Shown here: positions 1-4,986 of the stretch, piece after piece
Position numbering within the stretch: the first letter of the stretch is position 1
How the letters are laid out: each line of letters begins with the position of its first letter
Assembly: GCA_902792495.1 (NCBI GenBank)
Contig: CADBAC010000079.1
Coordinates: 1-7,891, forward strand
DNA from: Ruminococcus flavefaciens
GTDB taxonomy: Bacteria > Bacillota > Clostridia > Oscillospirales > Ruminococcaceae
Direction: 5' to 3'
DNA length: 7,891 bases
The notes under the pieces: generated by a model
The model's database searches: none
The model's input: the letters and a program-made list of their open reading frames with translations, nothing else
What the model was told of the DNA's origin: nothing
Position numbers and translations under genes: made by a program

Positions 1-8
1 GATTGTAT

Positions 9-49
9 AGAAATTCCGCAGGCATACTATCGTATGTCAAGGGATTTCT
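9..49. repeat. Long imperfect palindrome / hairpin
   Basis: The outer stem pairs 9-17 with 41-49 (nine pairs, one of them G-U). After a small internal loop, an inner stem pairs 22-27 with 32-37 (GCATAC with GTATGT) around a TATC loop. No T-tract follows on either strand, so it does not look like a standard terminator. It may be part of a dispersed intergenic repeat; no function can be assigned. Confidence 0.55.
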
Positions 50-86
50 GTGCAAGATGACGGAAAATATGTCCGCAGATTCAGTG

Positions 87-108
87 CAAAGCCGTCAGGT
101 GGGCTTTG
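87..108. repeat. Short hairpin
   Basis: CAAAGCC at 87-93 pairs with GGCTTTG at 102-108 around an eight-base loop. No T-tract follows on the plus strand. It could be the end of a transcript entering from the left or part of the repeat block; there is too little to decide. Confidence 0.4.
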
Positions 109-135
109 TGCGGTGTTGCCTTAAGGAAGGGGAGT

Positions 136-296
136 GCAGAGGGGAAAACTAAAGGAAGGGGGAGAAATGCCGACTTTTTTAGTATCGTTTTGCATTATGA
201 ATCAGCGAGCGAAAGCAGATATTCCGTGCCGATGAGAGTAAGCGAGCTTGCGAGCGATTCGTGTCCTCTCCCCCTTCCTTTTGGTTTCCCCTTTGC
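136..296. repeat. 161-bp element bounded by 30-bp inverted repeats
   Basis: Bases 136-165 and the reverse complement of 267-296 agree at 27 of 30 positions. The arms are purine-rich on one strand (GCA-AGGGGAAA, then AAAGGAAGGGGGAGA). They enclose 101 bases that contain repeated GCGAGC words (around 205 and 240-256). No open frame encodes a transposase and I see no clear target-site duplication. It could be a non-autonomous miniature element, or a structured intergenic repeat folding as one large stem-loop. Confidence 0.5.
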
Positions 297-378
297 ATGA
301 ATGTAGATGTTCAACAAACATTTTCCTCGGCTTGACCGACGAAATAACTTCCGATATTAAATTAAACGGGCAGTTCAT

Positions 379-400
379 GGAACGCCGAGGGCGGCGTTCC
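379..400. repeat. Perfect 8-bp GC-rich hairpin
   Basis: GGAACGCC at 379-386 pairs perfectly with GGCGTTCC at 393-400 around the loop GAGGGC. AT-rich sequence lies on both sides, including two copies of AATTAAAC at 360-367 and 423-430. No T-tract follows immediately. From memory, similar GGAACGCC hairpins recur between genes in Clostridia, so this is probably a dispersed repeat; that was not checked. Confidence 0.5.
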
Positions 401-473
401 CTACAGATTAATTCTTCTGATCAATTAAACTTTATACCTTGGGAATTGCGCACGGCAATAGCATCGCTCCCAC

Positions 474-502
474 TTGAAATATAAATAAATATATGTTATA
501 CT
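474..502 (+). promoter_or_regulatory. Sigma-A promoter of the purD operon
   Basis: The -35 box TTGAAA lies at 474-479 and the -10 box TATACT at 497-502, with a 17-base spacer. A TG at 494-495 makes this an extended -10. Transcription should start near 508-510, giving an untranslated leader of about 70 bases before purD. The -10 box lies inside the left arm (497-507) of an 11-bp dyad whose right arm is 551-561. Confidence 0.8.
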
Positions 503-515
503 ATAAAACAGGATC

Positions 516-533
516 GGCAGAAATGTCTCTGCC
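516..533 (+). other. Small hairpin in the purD leader
   Basis: GGCAGA at 516-521 pairs with TCTGCC at 528-533 around a six-base loop, followed by TTTATTAT. It lies just after the expected transcription start. It could protect the 5' end of the mRNA or act as a weak attenuator. The interrupted T-run makes efficient termination unlikely, and none of the conserved core of a purine riboswitch is present. Confidence 0.4.
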
Positions 534-536
534 TTT

Positions 537-549
537 ATTATCGAACAAT
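537..549 (+). promoter_or_regulatory. PurBox-like sequence (tentative)
   Basis: ATTATCGAACAAT matches 12 of 13 positions of the Bacillus PurR operator consensus AWWWCCGAACWWT; the fifth base is T instead of C. The location in the leader of a purine synthesis gene is suggestive. Known PurR control normally uses two divergently oriented boxes, and only one is seen. A single match of this quality in AT-rich DNA can arise by chance. Confidence 0.25.
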
Positions 550-577
550 ATTTATAGTATACAGGAGGAATCCCCCA

Positions 578-1813
578 ATGAAAAACGTTTTAGTAGTAGG
601 CGGAGGCGGCCGTGAACACGCCATCATCATGAAGCTGGCTGAAAGCAAGAATGTCGGCAAGCTTTACTGTACCCCCGGCAACGGCGGTATCTCTAAGTAC
701 GCAGAATGTTTCAACGTAGGCGCTACCGATATCGACGGCGTTGTTGCTCTCGCTAAGGAACTGAAACCCGATATGGTAGTCGTTGCTCCCGATGATCCGC
801 TGGTTCTCGGTATGGTCGATGCTCTTCAGGCTGAGGGCTTCATGACTTTCGGCCCCAAGGCTAACGCTGCTCTCATCGAAGGCTCCAAGGTATTCTCCAA
901 GGAACTGATGAAAAAATACAACATCCCTACTGCTTTCTACGAGGTCTTCACCGAGTCCGACAAGGCTATCGCTTACCTCAAGGAGCAGAACAGCTATCCC
1001 GCAGTTATCAAGGCTGACGGTCTCGCTCTCGGTAAGGGCGTTATCATCGCTCAGAACGAGGAAGAAGCTGTCAAGGCTGTTCATGATATGATCGACGAGC
1101 TGAAGTTCGGCAAGAGCTCCGCACGTATCGTTATCGAGGAATTTCTCACAGGTCCCGAGGTATCTGTTCTCTCATTCACCGACGGCAAGACTATGGTGCC
1201 TATGATATCTTCTATGGACCACAAACGTGCCCTCGACGGCGACAAGGGTCTGAATACAGGCGGTATGGGTACTGTATCTCCTAACCCTTACTACACCGAA
1301 GATATCGCCAAGGAATGCATGGAAAAGATATTCCTCCCCACTATGAACGCTATGAACGCTGAGGGACGCACTTTCGAGGGCTGTCTCTACTTCGGTCTTA
1401 TGCTCACTCCAAAGGGACCAAAGGTAATTGAGTACAACTGCCGTTTCGGTGACCCTGAGACTCAGGTAGTCCTCCCAATGCTTGACGCTGACCTCTATGA
1501 GATATTCGAGGCTATCTACAACCACGAACTTGATAAAGTCGATATCAAGTGGCATAAGGGAAGCTGTGCCTGCGTTGTTATGGCAAGCGGCGGCTATCCG
1601 GAAAGCTACCCAAAGGGCATCGAAATGAACGGCTTTGACGATAAGGGTCAGGTAAGCGGATGCTTCGTTTACCATGCAGGCACTAAGCTCAGCGAGGACG
1701 GAAAATTCCTCACAAACGGCGGCCGTGTCATCGGTGTGACCGCTAAGGGCGATACCTTACAGGCTGCTCTTGATAAAGCTTACAGTCAGAGAGCACTGAA
1801 AGCACTGAACTGA
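578..1813 (+). CDS. purD: Phosphoribosylamine-glycine ligase (GAR synthetase)
   Basis: This cytoplasmic ATP-grasp enzyme joins glycine to 5-phosphoribosylamine using ATP, the second step of de novo purine synthesis. The N-terminal nucleotide-like fold begins with VGGGGREHA (residues 7-15). The ATP-grasp core follows, with SKVFSKELMKKYNIPTA (103-119), IKADGLALGKGV (144-155), DHKRALDGDKGLNTGGMG (214-231) and YNCRFGDPETQVVLP (286-300). The C-terminal domain contains ASGGYP (336-341) and TNGGRVIGVTA (379-389). AGGAGGA at 563-569 lies eight bases before the ATG. At 411 residues it is slightly short for the family (about 420-430). The end is abnormal: after DKAYS (399-403) it goes straight to QRALKALN, so the usual conserved stretch containing the R-x-DIG motif appears to be missing in frame. 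Family identity is certain; full activity is less so. It is co-transcribed with the next gene. Confidence 0.96.
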   Translation: MKNVLVVGGGGREHAIIMKLAESKNVGKLYCTPGNGGISKYAECFNVGATDIDGVVALAKELKPDMVVVAPDDPLVLGMVDALQAEGFMTFGPKANAALIEGSKVFSKELMKKYNIPTAFYEVFTESDKAIAYLKEQNSYPAVIKADGLALGKGVIIAQNEEEAVKAVHDMIDELKFGKSSARIVIEEFLTGPEVSVLSFTDGKTMVPMISSMDHKRALDGDKGLNTGGMGTVSPNPYYTEDIAKECMEKIFLPTMNAMNAEGRTFEGCLYFGLMLTPKGPKVIEYNCRFGDPETQVVLPMLDADLYEIFEAIYNHELDKVDIKWHKGSCACVVMASGGYPESYPKGIEMNGFDDKGQVSGCFVYHAGTKLSEDGKFLTNGGRVIGVTAKGDTLQAALDKAYSQRALKALN

Positions 1814-1823
1814 GGAGGATACC

Positions 1824-2447
1824 ATGCGTGAAAGATTGAACACAGGTATCTTTTTAGGAATGATAGGCAACATCCTTTTCATCGGATTCGGTCTCGTTTG
1901 TATGCTTTACTACAAGACCTACGATCCTCTCAGCGTATTCTCAAAACTGCTTGAGGGGCTGGCTTACATCACAGAAGTTGCAGGATTCGGAACACTTGCT
2001 TTTTCCGCTTACCTTATCATACAGAGCGCAAGAATGAGAAGGCAGCTGAAGATAGCCTATCCCATCTATATTGTTTTTGAGGCGATAATGATGGTGCTCG
2101 AACTTAATTCTTTCCATTTTTCATTCTATGCTCCATATTCACTGGGGCTCGCTATCTTCCATTCAGTAGCATCTGCTGCTGCCTGTTTCGCATTTATCCA
2201 GTTTGATCCCGAGAATCATAAGTACGAAGCACTCATAATCGTTTGCATAGGACTTATTTTCGGCGGTATGCTGGGAAATATCATGGGTATCAGGATCTAC
2301 TTCAGCATTCTCGTCAATGCTTTCGCTTTCTCGCTCCTCTTTGCAGGCATAAGATTCCTTACAAAGAGAGAGGAAATAGACATTGACGTTTACGGGGACA
2401 GGGCTACTGTTACGGAATACAGCAGCGATTTCTTCAAAGATAAATAA
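1824..2447 (+). CDS. Unknown six-helix membrane protein
   Basis: I do not recognise this 207-residue protein. It has about six hydrophobic segments, near residues 9-30, 43-66, 76-96, 101-125, 134-154 and 157-178. Short basic loops such as SARMRRQLK (68-76) suggest how the protein sits in the membrane. The hydrophilic, acidic C-terminal tail of about 27 residues (KREEIDIDVYGDRATV and onward) is probably cytoplasmic. There are no obvious catalytic or transport motifs. It starts 10 bases after purD; its ribosome binding site AGGAGG (1813-1818) overlaps the purD stop codon, so the two are very likely co-transcribed and perhaps translationally coupled. The neighbour does not imply a purine role. 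A strong terminator follows directly. Confidence 0.82.
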   Translation: MRERLNTGIFLGMIGNILFIGFGLVCMLYYKTYDPLSVFSKLLEGLAYITEVAGFGTLAFSAYLIIQSARMRRQLKIAYPIYIVFEAIMMVLELNSFHFSFYAPYSLGLAIFHSVASAAACFAFIQFDPENHKYEALIIVCIGLIFGGMLGNIMGIRIYFSILVNAFAFSLLFAGIRFLTKREEIDIDVYGDRATVTEYSSDFFKDK

Positions 2448-2452
2448 GCTTT

Positions 2453-2480
2453 AACGGGTACTACAATGTACCCGTTTTTA
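2453..2480 (+). terminator. Intrinsic terminator of the purD operon
   Basis: AACGGGTAC at 2453-2461 pairs perfectly with GTACCCGTT at 2468-2476 around the loop TACAAT, and the T-run continues through 2479. It begins five bases after the stop codon of the membrane protein gene, closing the purD transcript before the next promoter. Confidence 0.9.
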
Positions 2481-2483
2481 TTG

Positions 2484-2555
2484 CTCCCACAACTAAACCT
2501 TGCCGAGAAATTTCCTTTCTGACTTCGTCTTTCTGTCAAAGTTTAATTTCGGGAG
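2484..2555. other. Large imperfect dyad between operons
   Basis: CTCCC at 2484-2488 can pair with GGGAG at 2551-2555, and AACTAAAC at 2491-2498 with GTTTAATT at 2541-2548 (one mismatch). Weaker pairing continues inward. It lies after the purD terminator and upstream of the regulator promoter. It could be a structured intergenic repeat; no function is evident. Confidence 0.35.
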
Positions 2556-2588
2556 TAAAAATTATACAAACTGCAATAAAAAAAGCTT

Positions 2589-2640
2589 TTCATACCCCCT
2601 GCAATATTCATTTTTTCATAAAAAATTGTTCATTTTTCAT
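2589..2640 (+). promoter_or_regulatory. Repeated TTCAT words upstream of the -35 box
   Basis: TTCAT occurs at 2589, 2607, 2615, 2629 and 2636. The longer words at 2607-2619 and 2629-2640 (TTCAT, T-run, TTCAT) start 22 bases apart, about two helical turns, and the second touches the -35 box. OmpR-family regulators bind direct repeats spaced by about one turn, so this is a candidate autoregulatory site. It may also serve as an AT-rich UP element, or be simple low-complexity sequence. Confidence 0.35.
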
Positions 2641-2668
2641 TGACATTTTCTTAATTTTGAGTTATAAT
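2640..2668 (+). promoter_or_regulatory. Consensus sigma-A promoter of the regulator-kinase-htrA operon
   Basis: TTGACA at 2640-2645 and TATAAT at 2663-2668 are separated by exactly 17 bases, a full consensus match. Transcription should begin near 2675, giving a leader of about 36 bases before the ATG at 2711. A promoter this strong suggests substantial basal expression or control by repression. Confidence 0.9.
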
Positions 2669-2710
2669 AAATATAATAATTACTTTGTGCAGAAAGAAGG
2701 TCGAACTACC

Positions 2711-3418
2711 ATGACTAATGACAAAGGCCTCAAGGTCCTCATTGTTGATGATGATAAGAATATTTGCGATCTCCTGAGACTATATCTTGAAAAAGACGGC
2801 TACAGCGTACTTCTCTGCCATGACGGTGACGATGCAGTTGTAAAATTCAAGGCCCTTTCTCCTGATATGGTGCTCCTTGATATAATGCTCCCCGGTAAGG
2901 ACGGCTGGCAGGTCTGCCGTGAAATAAGAAAAATTTCCAATGTACCGATAATTATGATCACCGCTAAGGGCGAGACCATCGACAAGGTCATCGGTCTTGA
3001 ACTGGGCGCTGACGATTATATAGTAAAGCCTTTCGACGCTAAGGAAGTTATCGCCCGTATCAATGCCGTTACAAGACGTGTCGGCACCGGCATTTCCGAG
3101 CCCGAACAGAAAGAGGTACACTACGATAAGCTTTCTGTAAATATGGACAGCTATGAACTCAAAGTCAACGGTAAGATAATAGATACTCCTCCGAAAGAGC
3201 TGGAGCTCCTTTACTACCTTGCTTCAAATCCGAACCGTGTTTACACCCGTGACCAGCTTCTTGATGAGGTATGGGGCTTCGAGTATTACGGCGATTCCCG
3301 TACTATCGATGTCCATATCAAAAGACTCCGTGAAAAGCTGGAAGGTATTTCCGATAAGTGGTCTCTGAAAACCGTCTGGGGCGTTGGTTATAAGTTTGAA
3401 GCTGACGAAGAAGAATAA
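2711..3418 (+). CDS. OmpR/PhoB-family response regulator
   Basis: This 235-residue cytoplasmic transcription factor is the output half of a two-component system; phosphorylation by the neighbouring kinase should control its DNA binding. The receiver domain (about 8-121) has the acidic pair D13/D14, the phospho-acceptor D57 in VLLDIMLPGKDGW, T84 in IMITAKG and K106 in DDYIVKPF. The winged-helix domain (about 135-231) has PPKELELLYYLASNPNRVYTR, DEVWG, SRTIDVHIKRLREKL and the terminal TVWGVGYKF wing. The ATG at 2711 is chosen because AAGAAGG (2694-2700) precedes it by 10 bases. An in-frame TTG at 2657 would add 18 residues but lies inside the promoter spacer, upstream of the expected transcript start. 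The target genes, apart from possible control of its own operon, cannot be read from the sequence. Confidence 0.96.
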   Translation: MTNDKGLKVLIVDDDKNICDLLRLYLEKDGYSVLLCHDGDDAVVKFKALSPDMVLLDIMLPGKDGWQVCREIRKISNVPIIMITAKGETIDKVIGLELGADDYIVKPFDAKEVIARINAVTRRVGTGISEPEQKEVHYDKLSVNMDSYELKVNGKIIDTPPKELELLYYLASNPNRVYTRDQLLDEVWGFEYYGDSRTIDVHIKRLREKLEGISDKWSLKTVWGVGYKFEADEEE

Positions 3419-3434
3419 CAAATATACGGTGCAT

Positions 3435-3542
3435 ATGCGCCTTCTGAAAAGCGGCAACATCCTCATGTTCCGCAAAGAGTTATTGACAGACAAAGGGGAC
3501 GTAATGTCCCCTTGTTTCGTACACAGAGGTGATCTGTTTTGA
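3435..3542 (+). CDS. Possible 35-residue leader ORF before the kinase
   Basis: An ATG at 3435 opens a 35-codon frame (MRLLKSGNILMF..., ending VHRGDLF) that stops with TGA at 3540-3542. This stop overlaps the kinase TTG start (3539-3541) by two bases, the geometry of translational coupling. No good ribosome binding site precedes the ATG; internal starts at 3465 and 3504 also exist. Both intergenic hairpins lie within it. It could be a coupling leader peptide, a real small protein, or a chance open frame. I recognise no family. Confidence 0.25.
   Translation: MRLLKSGNILMFRKELLTDKGDVMSPCFVHRGDLF
3451..3473 (+). other. Hairpin in the regulator-kinase gap
   Basis: GCGG at 3451-3454 and AACAT at 3456-3460 pair with ATGTT (3465-3469) and CCGC (3470-3473) around the loop CCTC, with a single bulged C at 3455. 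There is no T-tract. It may stabilise or be a processing site in the operon mRNA between the regulator and kinase parts. Confidence 0.4.
3493..3517 (+). terminator. Possible partial terminator before the kinase
   Basis: AAGGGGAC at 3493-3500 pairs perfectly with GTCCCCTT at 3506-3513 around the loop GTAAT, followed by GTTTCG. The stem is strong but the T-tract is poor, so complete termination is unlikely. Partial termination or RNA processing here would lower kinase and protease expression relative to the regulator. Confidence 0.4.
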
Positions 3543-4984
3543 AAAATAAAAAAAGCTCGTATTATAAACTCCTCGTCATGACTATGTTTATAATCATCTC
3601 CCTTATATCTTTGCTGGGTGTTCTGACTGTTTCGCTCAGTTCGGCTATCTACAGGAACACCGAACTTGAACAGCTCAATAAAACAGGGGATATCCTCATA
3701 AGCTGTTTCAAGGACCAGTATTACCGCTCCGATAATATCTACGATGAGAATATCAGTTCTCTTTGCAGAAGCTTCGGAAGCAACGGCAATTATTCCGTTT
3801 ATCTCTACGATGAGAACGGCAATAATATCGCCTTCAAGGACGATAATTCCGTAGGAGACATGACTCTCTCCCCGTCAATGATATCACGACTGGATGCAAA
3901 GGATTTCCTCGGTCTGGATTCAATACATATCTCGCAGCAAGAACCGTATATGCTCTATGCTACACAGTTCTTCGCCAAAAATCAGGATAACGTGGCTCCA
4001 AAAGTTATGTATGCCGCTTTCTATCAGCGCTCGGACAGCCTTAACAGCTTCACTATAAAAGTTACCATTGCATATGCGATCCTTGGAATTATCGGTGCTG
4101 TTCTTGCATATCTTCTTTTAAACCGCAAAACAAAACGTCTTGCCGCTTATGAATATGACTTCATGAGAATATCCGAGATGTACGCAAAGGGCGATTTCTC
4201 CGAGACCATAAGCACTACAGTCCCCGGCACCAACAAGGAGATCGCTGAATATGTCAATGCTATCGCCGCTAACGTGGCAAGCAGCGAGGAAACATCAAAG
4301 ACATTCATCGCCAATGTATCCCACGAGCTGAGAACTCCTATGACTACGATAGGCGGATTCGTTGACGGTATCCTTGACGGCACTATCCCAAAATCAAGAC
4401 AGAATGAATACCTCATCCTTGTTTCAAAAGAGATAAAGCGTCTGAGGATACTCATAAGCTCAATGCTGAATATGTCACGCTTTGAATCGGGTACTCTCTC
4501 GCCTAACTTCAAGGAAACCAACCTTACAGACCTTGTTATCCAGACTGTTCTTATGTTTGAAAAGAAGATCGATGACAAGCATCTGGAAGTTGAAGGCCTC
4601 GGAAGCGCACGTATCGACGCTGAAGTGGATGCCGACCTCATACAGCAGGTAATATACAATCTGGTGGAAAATGCTGTAAAGTTCATAAACGAGCGTGGAA
4701 CTCTCTCATTCCGCTTTGAGAAGCTGAACGGAATGGTCACTATCGGTATCAAGAATACGGGTGAAGGCCTTACCAATGAAGAGATCACTCAGGTATTCGA
4801 CAGATTCTATAAGACAGATTCATCACGAGGCAAAGACACCACAGGCCTCGGTCTTGGACTTTCTATCTCACGCAAGATAGTTCATCTCCATGACGGCCAT
4901 ATTGTTGTAAAGAGCGTTTACAACGAATACACCGAATTCCTTGTGGAGATCCCCGAAAAACGCAACAGTGTAAAGAAAGGATAA
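3539..4984 (+). CDS. Membrane sensor histidine kinase
   Basis: This 481-residue kinase should phosphorylate the regulator encoded just upstream. The first transmembrane helix spans about residues 11-36. An extracytoplasmic sensor region (about 38-172) follows that matches no domain I can name, then a second helix (about 174-194) and a HAMP-like linker (about 196-250). The HisKA domain carries the phospho-acceptor H262 in FIANVSHELRTPMTT. The ATPase domain has the N box (N374 and N378 in NLVENAVKF), NTGEGL (406-411), the F-box region VFDRFYKTDSSRG and the G2 loop TGLGLGLSISRKIV. The first glycine motif has Asn406 where Asp is usual, a variant I believe occurs in functional clostridial kinases. 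Translation probably starts at TTG: AGAGGTGATC (3525-3534), an excellent match to the 16S rRNA tail, precedes it closely, whereas the next in-frame ATG (3578) would cut into the first helix. htrA begins 2 bases after the stop. Confidence 0.96.
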   Translation: MKNKKSSYYKLLVMTMFIIISLISLLGVLTVSLSSAIYRNTELEQLNKTGDILISCFKDQYYRSDNIYDENISSLCRSFGSNGNYSVYLYDENGNNIAFKDDNSVGDMTLSPSMISRLDAKDFLGLDSIHISQQEPYMLYATQFFAKNQDNVAPKVMYAAFYQRSDSLNSFTIKVTIAYAILGIIGAVLAYLLLNRKTKRLAAYEYDFMRISEMYAKGDFSETISTTVPGTNKEIAEYVNAIAANVASSEETSKTFIANVSHELRTPMTTIGGFVDGILDGTIPKSRQNEYLILVSKEIKRLRILISSMLNMSRFESGTLSPNFKETNLTDLVIQTVLMFEKKIDDKHLEVEGLGSARIDAEVDADLIQQVIYNLVENAVKFINERGTLSFRFEKLNGMVTIGIKNTGEGLTNEEITQVFDRFYKTDSSRGKDTTGLGLGLSISRKIVHLHDGHIVVKSVYNEYTEFLVEIPEKRNSVKKG

Positions 4985-4986
4985 TT

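Larger units (their letters stand above)
1..473. other. Intergenic block without a supportable gene
   Basis: I find no gene here. Open frames exist (for example 106-300 and 248-484 on the plus strand), but they lack a ribosome binding site, run through inverted repeats and resemble no protein I recognise. Frame 1 stays open from base 1 to a TGA at 58-60, so the tail of an upstream gene cannot be excluded. However, bases 9-49 fold into a long hairpin, which argues against coding. The block is best read as several short structured repeats laid end to end; these are listed separately. Confidence 0.6.

Noticed and set aside
106..484. Two overlapping short open frames in the left block
   Set aside because: No ribosome binding sites, no recognisable protein features, and both run through inverted repeats and hairpins.
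508..577. Purine riboswitch in the purD leader
   Set aside because: The leader is only about 70 bases, has one small hairpin and lacks the three-way junction and conserved loop sequences of that class.
590..1675. Long minus-strand open frames opposite purD
   Set aside because: They are shadows of the strongly coding purD frame and show no family motifs or translation signals.
2657..2710. TTG-initiated 18-residue extension of the response regulator
   Set aside because: It starts in the spacer of the consensus promoter, upstream of the expected transcript start, has no ribosome binding site and encodes nothing like a receiver domain.
3483..3510. Separate promoter for the kinase from TTGACA at 3483-3488
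   Set aside because: No -10-like sequence lies 16-18 bases downstream; that position falls in the GTCCCCTT arm of a hairpin.
4147..4788. 213-codon minus-strand frame opposite the kinase
   Set aside because: It mirrors the conserved kinase codons, and its Arg/Ser-rich product has no credible domain.
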